Counted from the first letter of the stretch, positions 50,600-60,609 are shown. The stretch: 64,000 bases of DNA from Rhynchopus sp. YZ270_cl-10 (GCA_964035575.1 OZ037909.1:248001-312000); one strand, 5' to 3'. Numbers and translations: made by a program. Notes: generated by a model from the letters alone, not told the origin.

Positions 50600-51553
50600 C
50601 CGATGACATAACGAAGTATCGCTTGAAAATACCGTTCAATATATGTTGCTTGGTGTGCATGAAGAAGGACACACAAGGTATATCAAACGATAAATCAATC
50701 AGATAAACGTTACATCATCGGAAAATTGTTGGCACCGCCCCCCTGTCTTCGTATTTATTACGTCGACAGGCCAAACAGCGTTGGGCTCAGAAGAAGCAGT
50801 GCAAGACAGTCACTGGGGATCAACATGAGAACCAACTCCCAACAACACAGGCTACCGAAGTAGCAGGTGGGGTGTTGCGGGTGTTTGGGGTGAGAAAATC
50901 GATTTTGGTAAGTTGCAGCAGAACATTCTTAAGTTCGCACTAGTCGAGAGAGGCTTACCCGCTGCAGTGAAGCAGTGCACCCATTTAAGGGTGGAGAAGC
51001 GTGACACGCACATACAAGTATGTACGTTACTTCAACAAAGGCTGAATTCTGGTAATTCTAAGGGATGTGAATTCAGCCACCACGCAGGTAGTGTTTTAAG
51101 GTTCCTCGCTTTGTGCTGCACAGCGGACTCATGACACAAAGGAGTTGCCCCCGCTCTCTTTCGCGCAAACTTAAGAAAATTCTGAAGTAACTACAACCTG
51201 GCGTGCGGGTACAGATGCATTGCTTTGTTCTTTCCTCAAAGTCATATCTGATCTCTCGGGTCTGTACTAAAGTCAGTGTTTAGATAAGCATCCACTTGAC
51301 TCGTTCTAACAACCGTTGAAATCTAGAACAAAACAATACACTGCCCCTTCTCACACCAAGCCGCCATGCTTCAAGAGCATGCCCTGGGCAAAAATTACTG
51401 TGACAAAAATTGGTTTTCTGGGGGAACGCGATATTTTCTTGTGCCTACTGTAGTCCTCCGCAAGAGCAGAGGACAGACTTTCCGGATCCCGAAGTCGAAT
51501 TTTTTGCACTAGCTATGCTCCCTGGGTTAATGGCTATAGCAGTGACTGACTAA
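50600..51553 (+). repeat. Dispersed repeat R1, copy B
   Basis: Close match to 14590-15541 throughout, with scattered substitutions and small indels (for example the loop insertion in GTCCTC-CGCAAGAGCA-GAGGAC, about 51455-51476, which leaves the stem intact). It ends GCTATAGCAGTGACTGAC. Confidence 0.85.
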
Positions 51554-51896
51554 GAGTTTCATAATAATTGGGGCGGTCTATGGGGTGGGTTAATGGAAAA
51601 ATTGGTTTAAAAACCCAACTTTTGCGGTCCCCGCCCGGTTTGCAATAATTGCACCAGCTCTTCCATCGGCACTGTTTCGCTGTCACGATGAAGGGTCGTC
51701 GGTTCGGGTACCTGTTGAGAGAAATTGAGTGCAAAAGTAGAGACTACAACAAAAAAAATCAAACAAACAAACAAGAAGCCGCTCCGTACCTCTTCCATGC
51801 AAAAAAGAAAGTAAAAGACTGCCCTTCCTCAGTCCGGAAGTAGCACCTCATCCGGTTCCCTGACGTAAAAGAGTTGTAGAGGTTACGAGATGCCAT
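51534..51896 (-). CDS. Small two-exon basic protein inside E6
   Basis: Exons are 51896-51790 and 51711-51534 (donor GTACGG, acceptor CAACAG, phase 2); 94 residues. N-terminus MASRNLYNSFTSGNRMRCYF, centre RYPNRRPFIVTAKQCRWKSW, then CNYCKPGGDRKSW. It is basic and rich in Trp and Cys. Not recognised. The last seven codons and the stop come from the end of repeat R1 copy B read backwards, so R1 insertion has replaced or supplied the C-terminus. A further upstream exon with a GTATGT donor (about 52085-52017, MFSYLESRPSECCK) is visible but does not join in frame. It may be a host gene caught in the element or the element's own gene. Confidence 0.5.
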
Positions 51897-52292
51897 GATA
51901 AAAAAGTAAAAGTGACAATTTTGACAATAAAAATATGCTTCGATTTACATCCGAGCGGGACAAAGGCGAAAAGGGGGAGCGGGGGGGTGTAAAAACCGGG
52001 GCTTAAAAACATACCTTGCAGCACTCGCTCGGCCTACTCTCCAGGTACGAGAACATCACTGCACGAACAATCCCACTGATACTGATACCTGCATTCTATT
52101 TGTTGCCACATGGTAAAAATGACCAAAACTTCGACCAATTTTTTTTTCTTCACAATTTGCTCATTGAGGCTTTGGATTTTTTGGGCCATTTATGACCTAC
52201 CACGCCCGATTTTGGGCGAGAAGAAAAAAAAATTTGGGTCAAAAATCGACGCGTCTTTGGTAAAATCACGACTTTTCGGGCGCGAAACCACG

Positions 52293-52348
52293 TTTTAGAC
52301 CCCCACAGATGCTCAAAAGTGCCAAATTTTGCTTTTAATGGCCTCAAA
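52293..52348 (+). repeat. Repeat R2, copy 3
   Basis: GTTTTAGACCCCCACAGATG then AAAGTGCCAAATTTTGC, truncated before the CGTCGAAATT part. Preceded by an AAAATCGACGCGTCTTTGG stretch that matches the sequence before copy 4. Confidence 0.75.
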
Positions 52349-52686
52349 GGATCACGGGAGCACCCCTCGTAATTACGAGGGCTCCCCACGCCGTGACGTC
52401 GTCATTGCGCGCGTAATTTCCCACGTATGCGGGCGTGGTTGGTCATAAAATGGCCCAAAAACCCCAAACAAAACCTCAGATTGACCAAATCGAGGGAAAA
52501 TTGTCAAGTCGAAATTTCAGCCAAAATACGGTCATTTTGGTTATACCCCGCGGTGTATGCAGTAGCTAGAACACGTACACAGCTAAGTTCCTAAGCGATT
52601 TCCTTCACATTTTTCATGAAAAATTGGTCAAAAATCGACTTGTCTTTGGTAAAAAAACCACGAAAAATCGGCTGCGCAAAACCACG

Positions 52687-52753
52687 TTTTAGACCCCCAC
52701 AGATGCTCAAAAGTGCCAATTTTTGCTTTTAATGGCCTCAAATCGTCGAAATT
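52687..52753 (+). repeat. Repeat R2, copy 4
   Basis: Full-length R2, preceded by AAAATCGACTTGTCTTTGG. Together with copy 3 it shows that a longer unit of about 390 bp has been duplicated within E6. Confidence 0.75.
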
Positions 52754-53073
52754 AGGCCTATATAGGGCAAAAAAAAATTTTTGAGAGTCCCTTTCCCTGG
52801 GAGGCAATAGCCACCGGGTGTGCAGGGGGTACCCCCGCGGACCCTGAGGGGTACCCCCGCGGACCCTGGGGGGTACCCCTCGGGGTACCCCAAACCCCCC
52901 AAAGGGTACCCCGCGCGGACCCTACCCAACCCTGTGGGGTACCCCCTGGGGTAGCCCACGCGAGGGGGTACCCCCCGCGGACCCTACCCTGTGTGGTACC
53001 CTACCCTGCGGGGTACCCCTTTTGGGGGTACCCCCGGGGGTACCCCCAAAAGGGTCTGCTGGGCCACCGTGCT

Positions 53074-53396
53074 TGAAAGATGAATGTACCTCTCGTACAC
53101 GCATCACTGGCTTGAAATACAAAGCCCTCTCGTTGACAGTGTACCTAAAATGATTAGTAAACGATGAACCTTCTTGAGCCTCGCTTTATTCATCTTGAAA
53201 ATAGCCAAAAAAAGGATAGTGGAAATGTACAAAATTTAAACTGACTTCAAAAGGTAAGAGAAGCTTTTTGTATTTACTGAGCTGTATGGATCTTCTGTGT
53301 GGTGTGTGAAAAGTGTCATTCCCTCATCCCTTCCTTCTAGTTGTTTTGGTGCGTTGACAATTGCACACACACAAAAAAAAACAAGTAATTGCTATC
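53074..53396. other. Spacer with S1 and S2
   Basis: S1 (AAATACAAAGCCCTCTCGTT, about 53113) and S2 (CTTGAGCCTCGCTTTATTCA, about 53172) occur close together. No gene. Confidence 0.4.
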
Positions 53397-53810
53397 GGAA
53401 AAAAAACGGCGTGTGCTGTGGAACTCCACCCTGTAGAAGTAACCTACAACACACCCAGCACTCTGCTCTTCTGCAGGTGTGATAACGCTCTTCGTACGCT
53501 GCCAGACCCACTGGGACGCCTGCATCTAAAATGTTCAAGAAGGGGGGCTGTCCTCTTCATCCAGCACCATCTGATCGATAGCGTGTGTTGGACGTAGTCT
53601 CGGCAGGCTCGGCGTGTTTCAGCTCGTTTTTGTCCACAGGGCCCCACGCAGTGTCGTCGTCGTTGGAGCAGTGCGGAAGAAGCACAGAATGCACAGACGA
53701 CAACACGTCGATCACACCAGGCACATCAGCACCTCCAGCAAATCGCTTGGATGCTACGGTGCTTTCGAAATCACGCGGGGTTTTCCACAGCACACCCCGT
53801 TTTTTTCTTA
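53397..53810 (-). pseudogene. Gene fragment bounded by an inverted repeat, relative of the exon at 56722
   Basis: AAAAACGGCGTGTGCTGTGG (53397) and its inverse CCACAGCACACCCCGTTTTT (about 53785-53806) bound the piece. Between them, minus-strand frames have GC-rich third positions: DFESTVASKRFAGGADVPGV ... TSNTRYRSDGAG, and a stretch QASQWVWQRTKSV that matches QASQWSWQRTKSV at 56722-56859. DEEDSPPS is also shared. It looks like a duplicated and decayed copy of the end of that gene. Confidence 0.4.
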
Positions 53811-54641
53811 GCAGTTACTTGTTCTTGTTGTTATTGTAATTTTCAACCACCTTCCTTCAACCCTTGTAGGATCAGTTCTTACTTTTTCTCGCGAAAACTT
53901 GAAATTACACATTTCAAGAGAACAAATTAAAAAGGGTCCTTATTTGCATTTTTGGGCTCCGCCCGTGCAGTGGTGGGGTCAATCTCGAAAATTGGACAAT
54001 TTTTTGACCACTTAAATTTTGAGAAATATGAGCCCGGTTCCTTATACGTGGGGCCCATTTTCCGCTAAAATTTTCCTCAAAATCTGGTTTTGTAAAATTG
54101 ACCCTTTACTCCCCCCCCACACCGATTTCAATACTATACCTTACTTCACCTACGGTTGCCCTTACAGGGGGGGTGAAGGAAGGTAAGTTGAAAAGGGTAA
54201 ACAAAAAAGCTAGTGACACAACACAATCAGGCACTTCATGTTTTAGGTTTTCTTTGTGTATTCAGACGGCGGTACTAAAAATATATCCCCCTCTCCCACC
54301 CCACCCCTTTACTTGTTGTTTTGTTTTTTGCTAGGATCACTGTTCCATGTCGATTTTTTTTTTTTTTTTGAATCTTTAAAAAATGCAAAAGAAATGAATG
54401 GAATAGGATGCTTGGGGCGGTTCGTGTACTATGCACTCCCGGCCGCCATACATCTGGCAAAAATAAATAAATAAAAAGTTGGTTGTTTCAACCAAAAACC
54501 TAAATGGACAACAAAAATAAGATTTTTTTTTTGTGAACGCTCTCAGATTCTGTACCCCTGCACGGTATTAACTTCAGTGACCAAAAAAGAAAACCAAAAA
54601 GGAGATAAATGATCCACTTTCGCGCACATTTTTTTTTTGTT
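53811..54641. other. Intergenic region with S4
   Basis: AT-rich; S4 hairpin repeat at 54136-54188. No coding stretch with normal codon use. Confidence 0.4.
54136..54188. repeat. S4 hairpin repeat, copy 2
   Basis: ACCTTACTTCACC ... GGTGAAGGAAGGT, same orientation as 29046-29100, with differences in the loop (CTACGGTTGCCC against CTTCGGTTGCCC). Confidence 0.6.
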
Positions 54642-55502
54642 CTATTTTCCCTTCTTCTTCTGATCCACTTCCCACTGCTCTAGGTCCAACGCAACCACGT
54701 CCTGGATGCCTTCAATCAGCTGCACGACGTTGCACACTGTGATGTATTGGGGGTTTTTTAGTAATTTCGACAATCACCTATTCTAGAACGGATCGAGTAG
54801 CCGTACACAACGGCCACTCCAAGCGCTAATGAATTTCAAAGGTACAGATGCAGACCATCTTCAACCCAATGAAATTTCCTTTTTTCAGATCGTTTAGAAT
54901 AGCTTTCTGGTGGGGGGGTTTTTTCACATACATTGCTTCAACACCATGAACGGAATGGACACGTAGAACGGGATGTTCAGCACCACCATCTCAGGGAACT
55001 GCACACAGCAGTACCAAAGCAGGTAGAAGCTCTCCTGGCCGAGGCAGGCCGAGAGCATGAACAGCTTGTTCGAGTAGTACACCCGGAGGAGGCCGTTGCG
55101 GGTTGTGGAGACGTCTTTGTGGTTCGCGCTGACGCCGCTTGTAGAGTACATACGGACGTAGTGAGAGACGAGGTCAAGGGCAATAAGGTTAGCTCCCGCA
55201 AAGGCGATCCACCAACGGTGCTGTGCAGGCACCCACGCAGGCTCGAGGTGGGTGAGAAGCAGAACCAACCCCGCCGTCGCCGCCCTGTCTGTGAACATAT
55301 CCAACACCGCACCGAACTTCGTGCACTGATTGAAATACCTTGCCGCATGCCCGTCCACCCCGTCCAAAACAAACGCGACAAAGTACAGCACCAACGACAC
55401 CTCGGGGCTATGGAAGAAGTAGTAGTAGCTCGCCACTGTCATCAAGACACGGACGTATCCAATAAGGTTGGGGATGTACAAATACACATTTGGCGGTGAC
55501 AT
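54642..55502 (-). CDS. PIS: Phosphatidylinositol synthase (CDP-alcohol phosphatidyltransferase)
   Basis: Exons are 55502-54932 and 54736-54642 (donor GTATGT, acceptor CACAG, phase 1), 221 residues. The complete CDP-alcohol phosphotransferase signature is present at about 47-74: DGVDGHAARYFNQCTKFGAV then LDMFTDRA, i.e. D-x2-DG-x2-AR-x8-G-x3-D-x3-D. The N-terminus NVYLYIPNLIGYVRVL and the following helices match eukaryotic phosphatidylinositol synthases, which join CDP-diacylglycerol and inositol in the ER (or Golgi) membrane. Several hydrophobic helices follow. The second exon supplies the cytosolic tail (VVQLIEGIQDVVALDLEQWE ... KKKGK). The intron contains a motif shared with 8885-8935. Confidence 0.9.
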
Positions 55503-55689
55503 CGTGGTATATAGTTTTCTCCTTTATTATGTGAAATGGGAGAAAGGGAGAGGGAGAAAAAAAAAGGGGGGAAACTACAATGTGGACTCTAAAAATGTGG
55601 ATTATGACAATCCGGATTAATAATACACATTGTCGCATAATCCGGATTCTTGATTTTTTTGCCTTCGTGGTACCCAGGCACCCAGACCC

Positions 55690-55895
55690 AGGCGTGCCAC
55701 ATGACTGCGTTGTTGAGGGTGTTGGGGGTGGCAAAGTTTTCCACAATTTTGATGCTCGGGTACAGAGGTGTTGTCTTGATCTTTCATCTCTAGGAATTTA
55801 AATGTTCTATCGCGTTTAACTACCACTAGGGCTTGTTCAGTGAACCCACGAGGGGGTCGAAGGGGGTTGGTTATCCCATGTCTATGAAGGGGAAA
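55690..55895 (+). repeat. Partial R1 copy (F)
   Basis: Matches 42395-42580 in the same orientation (TTGTTGAGGGTGTT, AAAGTTTTCCACAATTTTGA, AGGGCTTGTTCAGTGAACCC). Upstream of it lies a stretch of GGATTATGACAATCCGGATT-like inverted repeats (about 55600-55650). Confidence 0.75.
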
Positions 55896-56721
55896 AAACA
55901 GCCCTCTCAACCTCTTAGATGAAGATGCCTATTGTACACCATGAAGAGAAGTTGAAAGTGAGAATAATAAGTTTCATTTTCTTTGAAAGAAAAAAAAGAA
56001 AAAAACTGGAGTGTGCGAGTGCACACTCCTTCTGGTAAAGGGCAAGTTAAAAGGGGGAAAGGGAAGAGGGGTACTTTTTTTTCGTTATTGTTGTGTTGTC
56101 GTTTTATTGGGGGATATAACTTTCTAATACGCAAATTTCGAGCCCCCAGCCCCCGCCTCTGTTTTATCGTTTGTACTCTTGCATGGTGAGTGTATGTAAA
56201 AGCCGATATGAGGGTACACTGTAAACCATCCCCACCCACCCACATACTACTATTTACATAGTTTTACTGTAAATAGTAGCTGAAACTGTAAATGGTAGCC
56301 GAATTTCATGGCAAAAATTCGGCCACTATTTACCATTTTTGCTGTAAATAGTATCAGATGTAAATAGTAGGGCGAATTTCACCATGAAATTCAGCTACCA
56401 TGTAACCTGTTTCTGTATTGTGAAAAAAAATGCTGCAAAAAATTGGTGAAAAGATGAACCTAAGCCTCACTGTGCTTAGACGCCTTTGGTAGAAGTTGTT
56501 GTAGCTTTAGTAAAAAAGTCACTAAAACAATCCTCTCCAACTGTGGTTTTGTGTATTGTTTTTTGTTTTTTGTTTTTTGTTTTTTGTGATAAAAAATGAG
56601 AAATTGATTGAATCGTAAAGAGAAAAAAAACAAGGAATTGCTATCGAGAGAGAAAAAAACGGGGTGTGCTGTGGATATGGGGGGAGCCCACGCTCCTGGA
56701 ACTCCACCCTATACAAATAAT
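55896..56721. other. Spacer with TACTATTTAC inverted repeats
   Basis: At 56245-56400, GTAAATAGTA, TACTATTTAC, GTAAATGGTAGC and GAATTTCATGG / CCATGAAATTC alternate in both orientations. S2 is at about 56452. No gene. Confidence 0.5.
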
Positions 56722-56859
56722 CTACAACACGCGGTCTTCTGTAGGGTATGCGAAAACGCTCTTCGTTCGCTGCCAGGACCACTGAGACGCCTGTACCTGA
56801 AACGTTCTAGAAGGGGGGCTGTCCTCCTCAGACTCCTCTTCGGGACTCCTCTTGGATCC
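56722..56859 (-). CDS. Probable last exon of an unidentified gene
   Basis: After a TTTGCACTGCAG acceptor the frame GSKRSPEEESEEDSPPSRTF then QVQASQWSWQRTKSV runs to a stop (46 codons) with GC-rich third positions. The upstream exons were not found; a minus-strand frame at 56900-57185 is AT-rich and uncertain. A diverged copy is at 53397-53810. Acidic serine-rich tail; function unknown. Confidence 0.4.
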   Translation of the reverse strand, partial: GSKRSPEEESEEDSPPSRTFQVQASQWSWQRTKSVFAYPTEDRVL

Positions 56860-57776
56860 CTGCAGTGCAAAACTGCCTCCGGGGCAAACAACCTTTTGTT
56901 GGTTCCAAACTCTGAAAAGGTTGTAAAATAAACTAAAAAACTTGCAAAAAAAAAAAAAAAAAATGCTGATGACACGCAATCTACGTTACCGGGGCAGTGC
57001 CGTTTTGCCCAAAAATAAAAATAAAACTGGTTCCACGCGTGTAGCGCGCCCAGGTTTGGGACCCCTTTTTGAATTTCGAGGGGGCGGTTAAAGTGGGCCC
57101 AGATAGTTCCCTTTAACATTGTGAACAACACACTGCTAGTAGTAAGGTAGTGACTAAAATTTGGATCAGTCAAGAACTTTTCCATTTTTCCGAAATCACC
57201 CCACTACAGTGAGGGTAGAGCTCGGAAAACCCGAAAAAAGGGCAAAAGATCCCCCCCGAAAAAGGAAAAACGAGAACATAAATCTAGAATTTTGCTGTTT
57301 TTTCCGAGAACAAGGGGCTACCCTGGTGTAACAACAAAAGTGACGTTGAAAGTGACAAAAAAAGGGGGGAGAAAAGTTGGTATAGCTGAGCCTGAGCCTC
57401 GTGGTTAGTCACCTTAAAATGAAAGCAGCGCAAACGCCTGTGTGGACGTCGGCATCGGTTCTTCACTGGGTTGACAAAAAAAAACGCAAGGGAGGAGCTG
57501 GCGGGACAACGAAAGGAAAACTTGGAATATGAAACGCACAGGCAAAGGGAGGGGGGCAGTAATATACCGTACTGAGGGATCACCTCTCCCCAACCTCAAA
57601 AAAAGGAAAACTGATTTTTCAACCACGCACACACACACACACCACTTTATCCTCATTCACGCGGTCCTTCCCAAAAAAAAAAATACGCTTGAAGACACAG
57701 GGTATTATTAGGCCTGTGTGATGTAGGGCACCGAGATGCGACATCGTAGCTTTGAGGCGAGCAATTACACCTTGCC

Positions 57777-58089
57777 TTAGGACCGACTGACCCACGTCCA
57801 AATGCTGTTGACGCGGAAACTGTTGACGAGGGTCCGGTTGAGGTCCTCCGCCCGGAGTCGCCTGCAAAACACCTCAAGACACCACACAGTCACGGTAAGG
57901 TGTCGTTCAGGCATCAGTACTTCAAATAGACAGCACGATACAAACCCAAAGTTGAAGAGTGGATTGGTATATCCAACAAAGAAACTCGCCCAAAGAAAGT
58001 GAAGTGAGCTTGATGCAGGCACACCTCCGACCCACTTTTGTACGATGCCAGCACAATATCTACAAAAGCGGGTACGATTTGGGGTTCGG
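57777..58089 (-). CDS. Last two exons of an unidentified gene
   Basis: Exons 58089-57942 and 57861-57777 join in phase 2 (donor GTATCG, acceptor TTTTGCAG); the first is preceded by a TTTTTTTATAG acceptor in phase 1. The peptide is EPQIVPAFVDIVLASYKSGS ... SLLDIPIHSSTLGL then RLRAEDLNRTLVNSFRVNSI ... WVSRS. Codon use fits the real genes. Earlier exons were not identified; a possible one (58975-58862, RIDVVHNARERHPPALMFRI, donor GTACGT) does not keep phase directly. Family not recognised. Confidence 0.5.
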
Positions 58090-59662
58090 CTATAAAAAAA
58101 CATTCGTTCAAAAAAAAAGGATTATAATTATTTCATATACTTGCTATTCTACTGAATAGGAATACAAGAAAAAAAATCCGCAAAAATCATAAAATCATGC
58201 AAGGGAATCACTTTTCGAACCTCGCCGAAAACCATCTTGGTTTCACCTTATTTTTAAAAGATTCTACAAAAAATGAGGGGGGTCACTTCACCATAGGGAA
58301 GTTGAAAGTGCAAACGCCTTACCGTCCACCGGTGGACTCTTGCACTTGAGAAAAAAAAATATATGAAAGATGAACATTCCTCCCTACAGACACATCTTTC
58401 AATAAAAAAAAAAACTGCTTCAAGGTCGCACCGAAACAAGAATATGGAGAGCGACAAAAGTCTTTGCATGATTTGTGCACCCACACCGACAGCTTACCAA
58501 ATGCTAAGGTGTGCAGTACTTTTTGGGAAGGGAATTATGTTTCTTTGTCTCAAAAAAAAAGGGGATGCCTTTAGATGGAGTTCGCACAACAAAAATAAAT
58601 GCTATTACAATTTCAAACACTCCGCACAATGTTGGGTGATCTATGAACGGGGAGAGGTTTTTTCACTAGCTCTCAGTAAGCTCTCACAGCCTGTTACGTG
58701 TCTCACGATCATAGATCACCCAAATGTAGTGTTCCTAAACCCCTCTCGCTGGTTCGTAGCACATTGGCATACGCAGACTTACCCCCAAAAATAATGTTTT
58801 GTCTTTTTTGACCCATAAAAAAACCGGGTTTTACAGTAAAAATTTTTTTTTTTGATAACGTACGGAGACACCTTCTCTTCCTTGCAGGGGATGCGGAACA
58901 TCAGAGCAGGGGGATGTCTCTCTCTCGCATTGTGTACGACATCGATACGTTGTGGCTCTTCTTTTGAGGCATTGCCTTTAACAAAAAAAGAGTGAAATTG
59001 ATACGCACAATTTGAATATAAAAAAAAGGTACAAAACACAAAATGTTCCTCCTCTTGAAAATGTATTTAATTTGAAGTTTTTTTTTGATAAATTGTTGGA
59101 GTAGTGTAGTTGCCTCGGTTGTGTTGCCACAGTTGTGCAATCTCCACTGTCAGTTTTTTTCTTCTTTTGTGAAGGCCTCTGCAGACGATCGGCACCAGGG
59201 GAGGAAGGGAGGAGGGGAGGAGAGTTGGTTCTAGTAGAACATCTCAATGGATGAAGGTATACTACCTTTTTTAGTTTTGCAATACAGGGGGTTTTTTTAC
59301 GTACCAAAATGCACACGCGGAGGGTTCCTAAGTAAGTGAAGAGAAAGAGAGAGAGAGAAAGAGAATGGTATGGGAAACAAAAGGCCTTTGATAACCAAAT
59401 TCCTGTCAAAAAAAAACCCCCCCTCTTCAGCGATTGTCGACACAAAAAAAAAAATAAATAAGAACAAAGCAAAATTTCATAGGGAGCTGTACCCTTTTGA
59501 TTGTACTGTATTTGCTCCCCTTTCATAACCTGGATTCGTTCAAAAAATAAATGAAAATGAAGGGGTTTTTTTTCAATAATTGAATATTTGATAGCGTGTA
59601 GACACCTTGCTTTTGTTTCTTCTCGTGTGAGTTCACTGTGAACCCACGCGCTTCTTTTTTTG
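58090..59662. other. Intergenic or intronic region, mostly uncharacterised
   Basis: Contains an S3 copy at about 58298-58350, the possible exon noted in the previous entry, and S5 at about 59100-59155. A plus-strand frame of 144 codons at 58363-58794 has AT-rich codons and lysine runs and is not called. The sequence GGTGATCTATGA and its inverse surround about 60 bp near 58640-58720. Confidence 0.35.
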
Positions 59663-60398
59663 CAGGGTTTCCGCCAGGGGGTACCGGGGTGTACTTTGGT
59701 ACACCCCAATATTTTTCCCGGAAAAATTTGGATTTTTACAGGGATTCGGGGTGTACCAAAGTACACCCCGAGAAAAATGGGGTTTTAGAGGTTGTAGATG
59801 ACCCCCCGTGGTCATGTGACCCCACCGTGCAGAGCGTTTCAAAAGAAGTGGAAGAAAAGGGGGGTAAAATCTAGAAAAAAAAGAGAAAAAAGGTAGCGTA
59901 CCGTGCGCCTGCGGCGCTGTGTTGCTAGTTATTTGATGTTGCTATCTTCTAAACTAAAGGAGGCGTCGGTGCAAGCGACGAGTGCATTCACTTTATATTA
60001 CATGTTCCAACGGCAGCACTGTAATCACTGTGTAGCGCCATGCAATGAAAAAAGCAAATACCATCACCCTCTCACAAGACACCTTACCTTGTTAAGCTTC
60101 CACCCCCGACCTCCAAACGAACCACCTCTACCAAAGACCGCCCTTCTGCAGCCCAGTGGAAGTGACACCTCAACCGGTAGTGAGCGTATCTCGCGCCTCC
60201 CCTTCCGCCCTTTCAACCCTTCCCAAAAAAAATTTTTGTAGCACCCCCCGCACGCTTCGCCTCTCTACCTGTGTCTGCCAGGGAGGCGCGCGCGAAGCGC
60301 GCGACGACCGCTTTTTCGGGGAGAAAAAAAATTTTTTTGGGGGTCGTTTTCATGGTACACCCCAATTTCTGAAACCCCAAATCCTGGCGGAAACCCTG
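59663..60398. mobile_element. hAT-like non-autonomous element E7
   Basis: Ends CAGGGTTTCCGCCAGG (59663) and inverse CCTGGCGGAAACCCTG (to 60398). CAGGG...-type ends fit hAT-derived MITEs. Inside the left end is a palindrome GGGGTGTACTTTGGTACACC; the interior includes R7 sequence with CGCGCGCGAAGCGCGCG (about 60287-60303). No transposase. Confidence 0.65.
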
Positions 60399-60609
60399 TT
60401 TTGGAAAAAAAAAAAAGCTTCGAAAATTGCATCCTGTTGTCCCCCAATGAGGCTCCACCTTTTTTTTTGTGAAGGAGCTATTTACATTATTTTTTTTTTT
60501 TTTGTACTCAGGTAGCTACGTAGCCTTCAGGGAGGCAATCGTGTGCTAATACAGAAAGTATCAGTCAAGGCTGTCCTTACAGACGCATGCCAAAGCGGCC
60601 GCCACGTGG

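Larger units (their letters stand above)
50171..53073. mobile_element. Composite element E6
   Basis: Ends CTACACGGTGGCCCA (50171) and inverse TGGGCCACCGTG (to about 53073). Subterminal zones on both sides are palindromic GGGGTACCCC-type repeats (50200-50395 and 52815-53055). Interior: an octamer array, R1 copy B, a small two-exon gene and two R2 copies. The terminal CTACACGGYGG is shared with E4, but the subterminal motifs differ. No transposase seen. Confidence 0.6.

Noticed and set aside
50095-50706. Frames with YLCTCVPV or GTQVHRYT repeats
   Set aside because: Octamer array and palindromic GGGGTACCCC repeats; no gene-like sequence outside the repeat.
58363-58794. 144-codon plus-strand frame (CMICAPTPTAYQMLRC)
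   Set aside because: AT-rich codons, lysine runs from poly-A, opposite strand to genes and no recognisable domain.
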